Shown one piece after another: positions 10,760 to 20,905 of a stretch of DNA of 64,000 bases; within the stretch, counting starts at the first letter, position 1; the number at the start of each line of letters is the position of its first letter. Source of the stretch: Adenophora triphylla var. japonica (Eukaryota > Streptophyta > Magnoliopsida > Asterales > Campanulaceae); contig JAFEMH010000733.1 in the NCBI GenBank assembly GCA_022495995.1, positions 124,001 to 188,000 of the forward strand, given 5' to 3'. Both the position numbers and the translations under genes were made by a program. The notes under the pieces were generated by a model. That model saw only the letters and a program-made list of their open reading frames with translations. It did not search any database and had not been told where the DNA came from.

Positions 10760-11109
10760 GGACACTGCGAACGATATCATCATCAACAACGAAGCAGGTC
10801 TCCAATGGTTGATAGGTTCTCCCTTCGTCTCTCCCCCTCACAAAGAATATCCACCTTCGGTTGCATTCACACCCACCCTCCGAGCCCCTTTTCACTGATT
10901 TCGTCGGAGATTCAATCGAGTAACCCTAACTCCCAATCATCCGATTCTTTGTTTGCTGTGCGTTTGTGATTGATTTAGTTGAATTTTTCCGTGCGGATGA
11001 TTTGAGGACACTTTTGTTGAAAGGGTTTGAAGTAATTGGAGCATTGATTGTTGGAAAAGGAGGTTCTGATTTCAAAGGGAATGTTAGTGACGCCATTGAT
11101 GCGTCCAGT
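10760..11109 (+). pseudogene. Captured fragment resembling the N-terminus of a Ufm1-specific protease (UFSP)
   Basis: One frame reads GLQWLIGSPF (about 10796-10828); after a frame change another reads LSPSQRISTFGCIHTHPPS; at 10996-11040 comes DDLRTLLLKGFEVIGALIVG. This order resembles what I recall of plant UFSP (peptidase family C78) N-terminal regions: GLxWLIGSPF, then a TxRCIH motif, then LRxLLPKGFEVxGALIVG. The catalytic domain is absent and the frame is broken. A protein-database search would settle the origin. It lies between the left end of the composite element and the first palindrome clusters. Confidence 0.45.
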
Positions 11110-11135
11110 ATAAGAGGAACTCTCTTTTCAGTTTA

Positions 11136-11183
11136 TCTCGTGTAATCTCACACGAGAAGAATCTCGTGTGATTTTACACGAGA
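11136..11183. repeat. Two palindromes of the CTCGTGT...ACACGAG family
   Basis: CTCGTGTAATCTCACACGAG and CTCGTGTGATTTTACACGAG lie back to back with four bases between. The arms are kept and the centres differ. Confidence 0.85.
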
Positions 11184-11317
11184 TTTATCTCCGTCCACCA
11201 TTATAAGGGCCCTTTCATTTGATTGAATATTCAGGTTTTGGTAATCGGTTGTTTCGTGTTGATTATGATGATGGTTGTTGATGTTTTGGTAATGGGTTTT
11301 GCCTAATTCTTCACTCA

Positions 11318-11417
11318 TCTCGTATGGATCCACACGAGATATGTCTCGTGTGGATATACACGAGATGTATATCGTGTGTATCCACACGAGATGTGTCTCG
11401 TGTGGATACATACGAGA
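11318..11417. repeat. Cluster of four palindromes next to the satellite start
   Basis: Four members (CTCGTATGGATCCACACGAG and relatives) are spaced about 26 bp and joined by ATATGT, ATGTAT or ATGTGT. The last runs straight into the first ACACATAAAACCC of the 173-bp satellite. Confidence 0.9.
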
Positions 11418-14400
11418 CACATAAAACCCTAAATAATGGAAAAATATTTGTAACTCAATCTCCATTTGGATTTTGAGGAAACTCATGTAGATGAAAAACA
11501 CTTTAAATGTCATTTAGAATCTAGAAAAAAATAAAAAAAAATAAACGAGGTATCCGTATACCATTTTTGGCAAGATCGGGGACACATAAAACCCTAAACA
11601 CCCTAAATAATGGCACATATTTGTAACTCAATCTCCATTTGGATTTTTAGTATAGTGATAGAGATGAAAAACACTTTAAATGTCACCTAGAATCTATAAA
11701 AAAATTAAAAAAAAAATAAACGAGGTAGCCGTATACCATTTTTGGCAAGATCGGGACACATAAAACCCTAAAAACCCTAAATAATGGCAAATATTTGTAA
11801 CTCAATCTCCATTTGGATTTTGAGGAAACTCGTGTAGATGAAAAACACTTTAAATGTTATTTAGAATGTAGAAAAAAATTTAAAAAAAATAAACGAGGTA
11901 GCCGTATACCATTTTTGGCAAGATCGAGACACATAAAACCCTAAAAACCCTAAATAATTGCACATATTTGTAACTCAATCTCCATTTGGATTTTGAGGAA
12001 ACTCATGTAGATGAAAAACACTTTAAATGTCATTTAGAATATAGAAAAAAATTAAAAAAAAAATAAACGAGGTAGCCGTATACCATTTTTGGCAAGATCG
12101 GGGACACATAAAATCCTAGACACCCTAAATAATGGCACATATTTGTAACTCAATCTCCATTTGGATTTTGAGTATAGTGATAGAGATGAAAAACACTTTA
12201 AATGTCACCTAGAATCTAGAAAAAAATTAAAAAAAAATAAACGAGATAGCCGTATACCATTTTTGGCAAGATCGGGACACATAAAACCCTAAATAATGAC
12301 AAATATTTGTAACTCCATCTCCATTTGGATTTTGAGGAAACTCATGTAGATGAAAAACACTTTAAATGTCATTTAGAATCAAGAAAAATATTAAAAAAAA
12401 ATAAACGAGGTAGCCGTATACCATTTTTGGCAAGATCGGGACACATAAAACCCTAAAAACCCTAAATAATGGCACATATTTGTAACTCAATCTCCATTTG
12501 GATTTTGAGGAAACTCATGTAGATTAAAAACACTGTAAATGTCATTTAGAATCTAGAAAAAAATTAAAAAAAATAAACGAGGTAGCCGTATACCATTTTT
12601 GGCAAGATCGGGACACATAAAACCCTAAAAACCCTAAATAATGGCACATATTTGTAACTCAATCTCCATTTGGATTTTGAGGAAACTCATGTAGATGAAA
12701 AACATTTTAAATGTCACCTAGAATCTAGAAAAAAATTAAAAAAAAATTAAACGAGGTAGCCGTATACCATTTTTGGCAAGATCGGGACACATAGAACCCT
12801 AAAAACCCTAAATAATGGCAAATATTTGTAACTCAATCTCCATTTGGATTTTGAGGAAACTCATGTAGATGAAAAACACTTTAAATGTCACCTAGAATCT
12901 AGAAAAAAATTAAAAAAAAATAAACGAGGTAGCCGTATACCATTTTTGGCAAGATCGGGACACATAAAACCCTAAAAACCCTAAATAATAGGACATATTT
13001 GTAACTCAATCTCCATTTGGATTTTGAGTAAACTAATGTAGATGAAAAACACTTTAAATGTCATTTAGAATCTAGAAAAAAATTAAAAAAAAATAAACAA
13101 GGTAGCCGTATACCATTTTTGGCAAGATCGGGACACATAAAACCCTAAAAATCCTAAATAATGGAAAAATATTTGTAACTCAATCTCCATTTAGATTTTG
13201 AGGAAACTCATGTAGATGAAAAACACTTTAAATATCATTTAGAATCTAGAAAAAAATTAAAAAAAAAATAAACGAGGTAGCCGTATACCATTTTTGTCAA
13301 GATCGGGACACATAAAACCCTAAAAACCCTAAATAATGGCAAATATTTGTAACTCAATCTCCATTTGGATTTTGAGGAAACTCATGTAGATGAAAAACAC
13401 TTTAAATGTCACCTAGAATCTAGAAAAAAATTAAAAAAAAATAAACGAGGTAGCCGTATACCATTTTTTGCAAGATCGGGACACATAAAATCTTAAAAAC
13501 CCTAAATAATGGCAAATATTTGTAACTCAATCTCCATTTGGATTTTGAGGAAACTCATGTAGATGAAAAACACTTTAAATGTCATTTAGAATGTAGAAAA
13601 AAATAAAAAAAAAAAATAAACGAGGTAGCCGTATACCATTTTTGGCAAGATCGGGACACATAAAACCCTAAAAACCCTAAATAATGGAAAAATATTTGTA
13701 ACTCAATCTCCGTTTGGATTTTGAGGAAACTCATGTAGATGAAAAACACTTTAAATGTCACCTAGAATCTAGAAAAAAATTAAAAAAAAATAAACGAGAT
13801 AACCGTATACCATTTTTGGCAAGATCGGGACATAAAACCCTAAAAACCCTAAATAATGGCAAATATTTGTAACTCAATCTCCATTTGGATTTTGAGGAAA
13901 CTCATGTAGATGAAAAACACTTTAAATATCACCTAGAATCTAGAAAAAAATTAAAAAAAAAATAAACGGGGTAGCCGTATACCATTTTTGGCAAGATCGG
14001 GACACATAAAATCCTAAAAACCCTAAATAATGGCAAATATTTGTAACTCAATCTCCATTTGGATTTTGAGGAAACTCATGTAGATGAAAAACACTTTAAA
14101 TGTCATTTAGAATCTAGAAAAAAATAAAAAAAAATAAACGAGGTAGCCGTATACCATTTTTGGCAAGATCGGGACACATAAAACCCTAAAAACCCTAAAT
14201 AATGGCAAATATTTGTAACTCAATCTCCATTTGGATTTTGAGGAAACTCATGTAGATGAAAAACACTTTAAATGTCATTTAGAATCTAGAAAAAAATAAA
14301 AAAAAATAAACGAGGTAGCCGTATACCATTTTTGGCAAGATCGGGACACATAAAACCCTAAAAACCCTAAATAATGGAAAAATATTTGTAACTCAATCTC

Positions 14401-16930
14401 CATTTGGATTTTGAGGAAACTCATGTAGATGAAAAACACTTTAAATGTCATTTATAATCTAGAAAAAAATTAAAAAAAAATAAACGAGGTAGCCGTATAC
14501 CATTTTTGGCAAGATCGGGACACATAAAACCCTAAAAACCCTAAATAATGGAAAAATATTTGTAACTCAAACTCCATTTGGATTTTGAGGAAACTCATGT
14601 AGATGAAAAACACTTTAAATGTCATTTAGAATCTAGGAAAAAATTAAAAAAAATAAACGAGGTAGCTGTATACCATTTTTGTCAAGATCGGGACACATAA
14701 AACCCTAAAAACCCTAAATAATGGCAAATATTTGTAACTCAATCTCCATTTGGATTTTGAGGAAACTCATGTAGATGAAAAACACTTTAAATGTCACCTA
14801 GAATCTAGAAAAAAATTAAAAAAAAATAAACGAGGTAGCCGTATACCATTTTTTGCAAGATCGGGACACATAAAATCTTAAAAACCCTAAATAATGGCAA
14901 ATATTTGTAACTCAATCTCCATTTGGATTTTGAGGAAACTCATGTAGATGAAAAACACTTTAAATGTCATTTAGAATGTAGAAAAAAATTAAAAAAAAAT
15001 AAACGAGGTAGCCGTATACCATTTTTGGCAAGATCGGGACACATAAAACCCTAAAAACCCTAAATAATGGAAAAATATTTGTAACTCAATCTCCATTTGG
15101 ATTTTGAGGAAACTAATGTACATGAAAAATACTTTAAATGTCACCTAGAATCTAGAAAAAAATTAAAAAAAAATAAACGAGATAGCCGTATACCATTTTT
15201 GGCAAGATCGGGACATAAAACCCTAAAAACCCTAAATAATGACAAATATTTGTAACTCAATCTCCATTTGAATTTTGAGGAAACTCATGTAGATGAAAAA
15301 CACTTTAAATGTCACCTAGAATCTAGAAAAAAATTAAAAAAAAATAAACGAGGTAGCCGTATACCATTTTTGACAAGATCGGGACACATAAAACCCTAAA
15401 AACCCTAAATAATGGCAAATATTTGTAACTCAATCTCCATTTGGATTTTGAGAAAACTCGTGTAGATGAAAAACACTTTAAATTTCACCTAGAATCTAGA
15501 AAAAAATTAAAAAAAAATAAACGAGGTAGCCGTATACCATTTTTGGCAAGATCGGGACACATAAAACCCTAAAAACCCTAAATAATGGCAAATATTTGTA
15601 ACTCAATCTCCATTTGGATTTTGAGGAAACTCATGTAGATGAAAAACACTTTAAATGTCATTTAGAATCTAGAAAAAAATTAAAAAAAAATAAACGAGAT
15701 TGCCGTATACCATTTTTGGCAAGATCGGGACACATAAAACCCTAAAAACCCTAAATAATGGAAAAATATTTGTAACTCAATCTCCATTTGGATTTTGAGA
15801 AAACTCATGTAGATGAAAAACACTTTAAATGTCATTTATAATCTAGAAAAAAATTAAAAAAAAATAAACGAGGTAGCCGTATACCATTTTTGGCAAGATC
15901 GGGACACATAAAACCCTAAATAATGGAAAAATATTTGTAACTCAAACTCCATTTGGATTTTGAGGAAACTCATGTAGATGAAAAACACTTTAAATGTCAT
16001 TTAGAATGTAGAAAAAAATTAAAAAAAAATAAACGAGGTAGCCGTATACCATTTTTGGCAAGATCGGAACACATAAAACCCTAAAAACCCTAAATAATGG
16101 AAAAATATTTGTAACTCAATCTCCATTTGGATTTCGAGGAAACTCATGTAGATGAAAAACACTTTAAATGTCATTTAGAATCTAGAAAAAAATTAAAAAA
16201 AAATAAACGAGGTAGCCGTATACCATTTTTGGCAAGATCGGGACACATAAAACCCTAAAAACCCTAAATAATGGCAAATATTTGTAACTCAATCTCCATT
16301 TGGATTTTGAGGAAACTCATTTAGATGAAAAACACTTTAAATGTCATTTAGAATGTAGAAAAAAATTAAAAAAAAATAAACGAGGTAACCGTATACCATT
16401 TTTGGCAAGATCGGGACACATAAAACCCTAAAAACCCTAAATAATGGAAAAATATTTGTAACTCAATCTCCATTTGGATTTTGAGGAAACTCATGTAGAT
16501 GAAAAACACTTTAAATGTCACCTAGAATCTAGAAAAAAATTAAAAAAAAATAAACGAGGTAGCCGTATACCATTTTTTGCAAGATCGGGACACATAAAAC
16601 CCTACAAACCCTAAAGAATGGCAAATATTTGTAACTCAATCTCCATTTGGATTTTGAGGAAACTCATGTAGATGAAAAACACTTTAAATGTCACCTAGAA
16701 TCTAGAAAAAAAATTTAAAAAAAATAAACGAGGTAGTCGTATACCATTTTCTAAAGACCGGGGACACATAAAACCCTAAACACCCTAAATAATGGCACAT
16801 ATTTGTAACTAAATCTCCATTTGGATTTTGAGGAAACTAATGTAGATGAAAAATACTTTAAATGTCATTTAGAATCTAGAAAAAAATTAAAAAAAAATAA
16901 ACGAGGTAGCCGTATACCATTTTTGGCAAG
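11408..16930. repeat. 173-bp tandem satellite with teloboxes, about 32 units
   Basis: The anchor ACACATAAAACCCTAAA recurs about every 173 bp (11408, 11580, 11755, 11930 ... 16590, 16764). A unit runs: two AAACCCTAA motifs, AATAATGGCAAATATTTGTA, ACTCAATCTCCATTTGGATT, a stretch with an open reading (DFEETHVDEKHFKCHLESRK), two A-runs, AAACGAGGTAGCCGTATACC and TTTTTGGCAAGATCGG. Units differ by a few per cent, mostly in A-run length and at GTCATTTAG/GTCACCTAG. The A-run length changes alter the frame, so there is no sign of selection for protein. The last unit passes into unique sequence at about 16930. Confidence 0.95.
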
Positions 16931-17027
16931 TCAACTGATCCTCCGATACCGAGATAGGATAGCAGCATTTAATAAACTCTATGATCAGGATAACCATGCA
17001 AGAAGAGAAAGATTACGTAGGGGATAG
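16821..17027 (+). pseudogene. Unrecognised coding fragment at the end of the satellite
   Basis: The last satellite unit stays open and continues past the array: DFEETNVDEKYFKCHLESRK, a basic stretch, RIPFLASQLILRYRDRIAAF, then NKLYDQDNHARRERLRRG and TAG at about 17025. There is no ATG at the start; TTG at 16821 is the first codon of the open reading, so it is probably a last exon or a fragment. It is Lys/Arg-rich and has no family I recognise. It suggests that the satellite unit was amplified from the 5' part of this exon plus its upstream DNA. Confidence 0.4.
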
Positions 17028-17167
17028 TATATATGTAATGGTTTTTGAATTATAAAGTTTGTATGAATGTTTGGATGTTTGAATTATATGCTTATCCTTG
17101 TTAACACTTTTATTTCGTATACAATTTTTCATCAGTATGACTTTGGTGCTGTTGTTGTTACTGATGT

Positions 17168-17310
17168 GTCTCGTATGGATCCACACGAGACACATCTCGT
17201 GTGGATATACACGAGACACAACTGTGTTGTTACTGATGTGTCTCGTGTATATCCACACGAGACACATCTCGTGTGGATATACACGAGACACAACTGTGTA
17301 GATCCACACA
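17168..17310. repeat. Palindrome cluster in the middle of the composite element
   Basis: Four CTCGTGT...ACACGAG members, two by two, lie in a 64-bp direct repeat (GTTGTTACTGATGTGTCTCG at about 17150 and 17224). A half-site, GTGTAGATCCACACAAG, follows at about 17295. Confidence 0.9.
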
Positions 17311-17317
17311 AGGGATA

Positions 17318-17409
17318 GGTGGGCGACCGCCCAAGCTGAAGTGCACCAAAGCCATGAAGCCGCTGTTGTGATGGGCGACCGCCCATTTCAATGTGGGCGA
17401 CCGCCCAGG
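17318..17409. repeat. Three copies of the palindrome TGGGCGACCGCCCA
   Basis: The arms TGGGCG and CGCCCA surround AC at about 17320, 17373 and 17395. The sequence is unrelated to the CTCGTGT palindrome but lies between two of its clusters. Confidence 0.8.
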
Positions 17410-17450
17410 TGTGATGAAGAATTGAAGATTGAAGGCCAAAGCTGCTGTAT

Positions 17451-17552
17451 ATCTCGTATGGATTCACACGAGATGTGTCTCGTGTGGATTTACACGAGAT
17501 GTGTCTCGTGTGGATCTACACGAGATGTGTTTCGTGTTGATCCATACGAGAC
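17451..17552. repeat. Second central cluster of CTCGTGT...ACACGAG palindromes
   Basis: Four members are joined by ATGTGT linkers about 26 bp apart. The outer ones carry changes (CTCGTATGG, TTCGTGTTG, CATACGAG), the inner ones are nearly perfect. Confidence 0.9.
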
Positions 17553-17772
17553 ACATCAGCAACAGCACCAAGTAAACAACAACACCAAATAAACAACAGC
17601 AACAACACAATCAGACACAACAACAACTATCCATTTCATACTCCATAATCAGTACTACAAATATATTGTATGTGCCATAATCAGTACTACAAATATACAA
17701 AAAACTCCATAACTCCATAATCAGTACTACAAATCCATAACTCCATAAACAACAATACATAAATGCGACCTC
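17553..17772 (-). other. 3' flank of the PMD pseudogene with short repeats
   Basis: CCATAATCAGTACTACAAAT occurs three times between about 17640 and 17735, in AC-rich DNA. No coding signal. It would form the 3' untranslated region of the PMD gene. Confidence 0.5.
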
Positions 17773-19780
17773 CTACATGAGACGACCTAAACCCTCGTGT
17801 GCCCGTCTAAGTATATCTATGACGTCCTCGGGGAGCCTCGCATCTGTCAATAAAGGAAGTATGAGATCTGCGATCGCTGCAACCCCAGGCTGAGGTGGAA
17901 CATCAACTGGGGGAGGTGGAATGTCAACGGGGGGATCGTGTATCGGATTAGATATCCGAACATGACTCCTAGCCAGAAACCACTCCATATAATCTCCAGT
18001 CACGGGAGAAGATGTAGACTCTAGTGGTGGCCCCCAACGGGGAACGGGCCTGAAATCCTCCATATCGTACTCCAACCACGACTCCCAAACATGATCTCCT
18101 CCGTCACCATAATCCTTCTGGTACCCCTTCTGACCCTTTGCCAAAATGCATCTCGTGGGAGCCACGGGGGCCAGTCTGGGAATCCTCTCGTCAGTACCCG
18201 AACCGCCTAGTAACACGATCAGGCATATACGCCTCAGTGATGTCACAAAAGCGTATAACCCCCCTGAAGTGTGAAACCGGCAGAATCGCGTCCGCTCCGG
18301 TACCATAAGGAGTCCAAACAACCTGTGAGTAGACTTTGTTAGGCAAATTCTACATAATAACGGAGGGAGTGTAACAATTTGAAACTGTTTTAATATGAAT
18401 AACTCACCCCGCCAACACGCATCCCGTCAAGAGTGCGGCGATACCGCACTAGATGATCTAATCCTCCCACCAGACGCACGTGACCATCTACGGGCTCTCT
18501 ACGCCCCTCCCGCCAGCCAGGGTCAAAAAGTCGTCGGAAATCCGAAAAGTACTCGTATATCCACCCCTGAGATGTATGTAAAAAAGTATTAAATACTAAT
18601 CAAATGCAACATGTAATTACAGGGGGGGGGGAGTCGACAGAGTAAAAAGAAAGTGAATAGAGTAAGATGTACCTCTAGCAGTGTCGCCTGACCACCCACA
18701 TCCGCTTGCATCCATCCAGGATACGGACGCCTTCCCCAACTCTCGGTATAAATATGCCAATGTAGCCGATCCCCGTGAGAGAGTGGGAGTCTCTCAAGAT
18801 CCACGTATGAGAAAGGTAAGGCTGCGGGCACCTTATCCTGACTCTTGTCCACGAACATCGTGAAACCCAAGAGGTGTAGGATATACGCAGAAGCACGCTG
18901 GGCATCAGTCATGTGCCCTATACGAGAAGAAAAGAGACGCCGGACATCCTTTAGTAAGTACCCAGTGCCGCCCAAAACGAGGTGTCTAGTGATGCCTGAT
19001 AGGTCAGGCACTGGAACCGGATACCGAACAGGTGCACCTACACAACTGATACCTGTAAATTGAAGATGAAATAACACATTTTAGTACAAGAGATGAGTGT
19101 AAATAGTTAATATAGTCTTGAAATTGATAATATATAACAACATACCCAGGATATGAAAGACGTCGTGCAACGTAATGGTCTAAATACTCCCCCACGGCGT
19201 GTGGAGCGAGTTAGTCTCGTGAGACCACCGTTCCAAAAATGCCGTCATCAGCGCATGGTTAGGTCTTTGAATGGTGGCATCGTGCAGCTGCTGGATGCCG
19301 GATGCATCAACGAGGGTCAGCCATGCTCTATCAGTAGCCTCCAGATCATCACGCTTGAACCTGTTTATTCCAAACAAAAAAATATAATCAATACTCGAGA
19401 TCGAGAATAGTATGGGATGATAATTAATGGAATATTTAGAGTGTGTGCCAAACAACTTCAAGATTTTAATAAATTCACATAAATGATTATCTTACTTTTG
19501 CAGATGCAGCAGTCTCGTATGGAAAGTCACCACTGACTCACTAGTGGCGTCCCTCCAAATCTCTCGGGCTCTGTGATCACCAAACCCGTATATAAGTGTA
19601 ACATTCTCTGGGCCGCCACCTGGGTCACTCTGAATCTGCCATGATGGTCGCTCCTCCTCACCCGCACCCTGCCCCCTCCGTCCCTGCCCTCTAGCCACAT
19701 CCCGACCCCTCCCCCTCCCATGCCTCAAAGGTCTCACATCACGTATCTCCTCCTCCTCCTCCTCCTCCTCCTCCTCCTCC

Positions 19781-19818
<38 letters not shown>

Positions 19819-20250
19819 TCCACCCTCCTGCTCCGCCTCCTCATCCTCCTCACCACTATCATCAGAATCAGAAGATTCCTCATCATCTCCTACATCCCCC
19901 TCACCACTATCATCAGAATCAGAAGATACCTCATCATCTCCTACATCATCCTCAATCTCATGCTCAACCCTATTATCAGGCTGCTCAGTCTGCTCAGGCT
20001 GCAAAGTCCTATCATGATCATCTCCTACATCCTGCTCAATCTCAAGCTCAGACCCACGCACGATAGTCCTATCATGTATCTTTTTGCTGCGTTTATCTAT
20101 CTTAAGTGCCGTCTCGGCCTTCCTCTTTCTATTGGACGCGGTCATACGTTCACGTGCCTACAAAAAAACAAATAAGAGACAATAAATTAGCTATTTAGCA
20201 TTTATAACTGAATAAGAACGATGTAAAGAAAAAGAGTAGACACTGGGCAC

Positions 20251-20446
20251 AACTCGTGTGGATCCACACGAGACACATCTCGTGTAGATCCACACGAGAC
20301 ACATCTCGTGTAAATCCACACGAAACACATCTCGTGTAGATCCACACGAGATGTCTCGTGTGAGTTCACACGAGAATCTCGTGTTAACTCACACGAGATG
20401 TCTCGTGTGAGTTAACACGAGATTCTCGTGTGAACTCACACGACGT
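20251..20446. repeat. Right-hand cluster of about eight CTCGTGT...ACACGAG palindromes
   Basis: It begins with a perfect CTCGTGTGGATCCACACGAG and continues with centres AGATCC, AAATCC, AGATCC, GAGTTC, TAACTC, GAGTTA and GAACTC. The arms stay nearly unchanged while the centres vary. It lies in intron 1 of the PMD pseudogene, in the right end region of the composite element, mirroring the clusters on the left. Confidence 0.9.
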
Positions 20447-20547
20447 AAAGAAAAAGACTCGAAATCAATTGAAGCAAACTCACACGACGTAAAGAAAAAG
20501 ACGTCGAAATCAATTGAAGCTGAAAGACGTCCAAATCAATTGAAGCA
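20436..20547. repeat. Short tandem repeat of GTAAAGAAAAAGAC...CAATTGAAGC
   Basis: A unit of about 40 bp (CACACGACGTAAAGAAAAAG, then TCGAAATCAATTGAAGC) occurs twice, with a third partial copy. Confidence 0.7.
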
Positions 20548-20905
20548 ATCAAACAAAAATTAGACATTGGGAATGTAAAATTAGGTTTAAATTACGTTCA
20601 AATTGCATTACCTTCTTTACAGGCACGGTGGTAGAAGCGGAGGCGGCGGCGATGGCAGTGGTGGTAGCGGCGGCGAAAGCTCCAGCAGGGCGGCCGAAAT
20701 TTTTACTCGAGCCATTCTTCGTCGTCGTGGTGTGTTCGTCGTCGTGTACGTACTGAGAGAGAGAGAGCGAGGGAGAGGAAGAGCTTGTTTGATTGAATTT
20801 GAAATGAAAAAAAAATAAAATTATATATAAATGGGTATTTTGGTCATTGTTAGCGTTCTCTGTATATTTGTATATTTGGGGCAGCGTATATAACTATATC
20901 CGCTC

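Larger units (their letters stand above)
17773..20715 (-). pseudogene. PMD (plant mobile domain, MAIN-like) gene, six exons, decayed
   Basis: Minus-strand exons with good GT-AG sites and matching phase: 20715?-20612, 20157-19496, 19360-19146, 19052-18673, 18566-18408, 18322-17773. Exon 2 encodes a very acidic N-terminal region (12 Asp, then 12 Glu). Exon 3 has FLERWSHETNSLHTPWG and, after a stop, TITLHDVFHILG, the hallmark start of the plant mobile domain. Exon 4 has RASAYILHLLGFTMFVDKS; exon 5 has WIYEYFSDFR and FDPGWREGR; exon 6 has VVWTPYGTGADAIL, AYMPDRVTRRFGY and DYMEWFLARSH. The gene is broken by TAG in exon 3 (about 19181), a frame change and its reversal in exon 4 (ATLAYLYRELGKAS lies in another frame near 18715-18765), a frame change in exon 6 (about 18200) and no in-frame ATG in exon 1. 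Related proteins are nuclear silencing factors or transposon passengers. Confidence 0.8.
10600..20905. mobile_element. Large composite transposon, probably a gene-capturing MULE (limits approximate)
   Basis: About 10.3 kb is framed by imperfect inverted ends: AAATACAGAGAACG at 10618-10631 has its inverted mate CGTTCTCTGTATATT at 20854-20868, and looser similarity extends on both sides (CCAATTTTGCCC against GGTATTTTGGTCA inside; ACTCCTCAA against GCTCCTCAA outside). It contains a fragment like a cellular protease gene, a 173-bp satellite, palindrome clusters in both end regions and in the middle, and a decayed PMD gene. PMD genes are often carried by MULEs. No transposase and no clean 9-bp target duplication was seen, so the MULE label is an inference. 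Confidence 0.45.

Noticed and set aside
17013..17467. Several overlapping readings with repeated PHETHLVWIYTRH-type peptides on both strands
   Set aside because: They arise from the palindromes being open in several frames; no start context or gene structure.
17773..18321. Taking the 182-codon minus-strand reading as an intact protein
   Set aside because: Its first 40 residues or so are in the wrong frame; the conserved PMD text there (VVWTPYGTGADAIL) is in another frame.
19720..20175. Plus-strand reading of 151 codons rich in Leu and Ile
   Set aside because: It is the antisense of the acidic triplet-repeat region of the PMD exon.
10672..20446. CRISPR-like array, because of repeated palindromes at regular spacing
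   Set aside because: The 'spacers' are a constant 6-bp linker, clusters are far apart, and the context is a plant nuclear genome.
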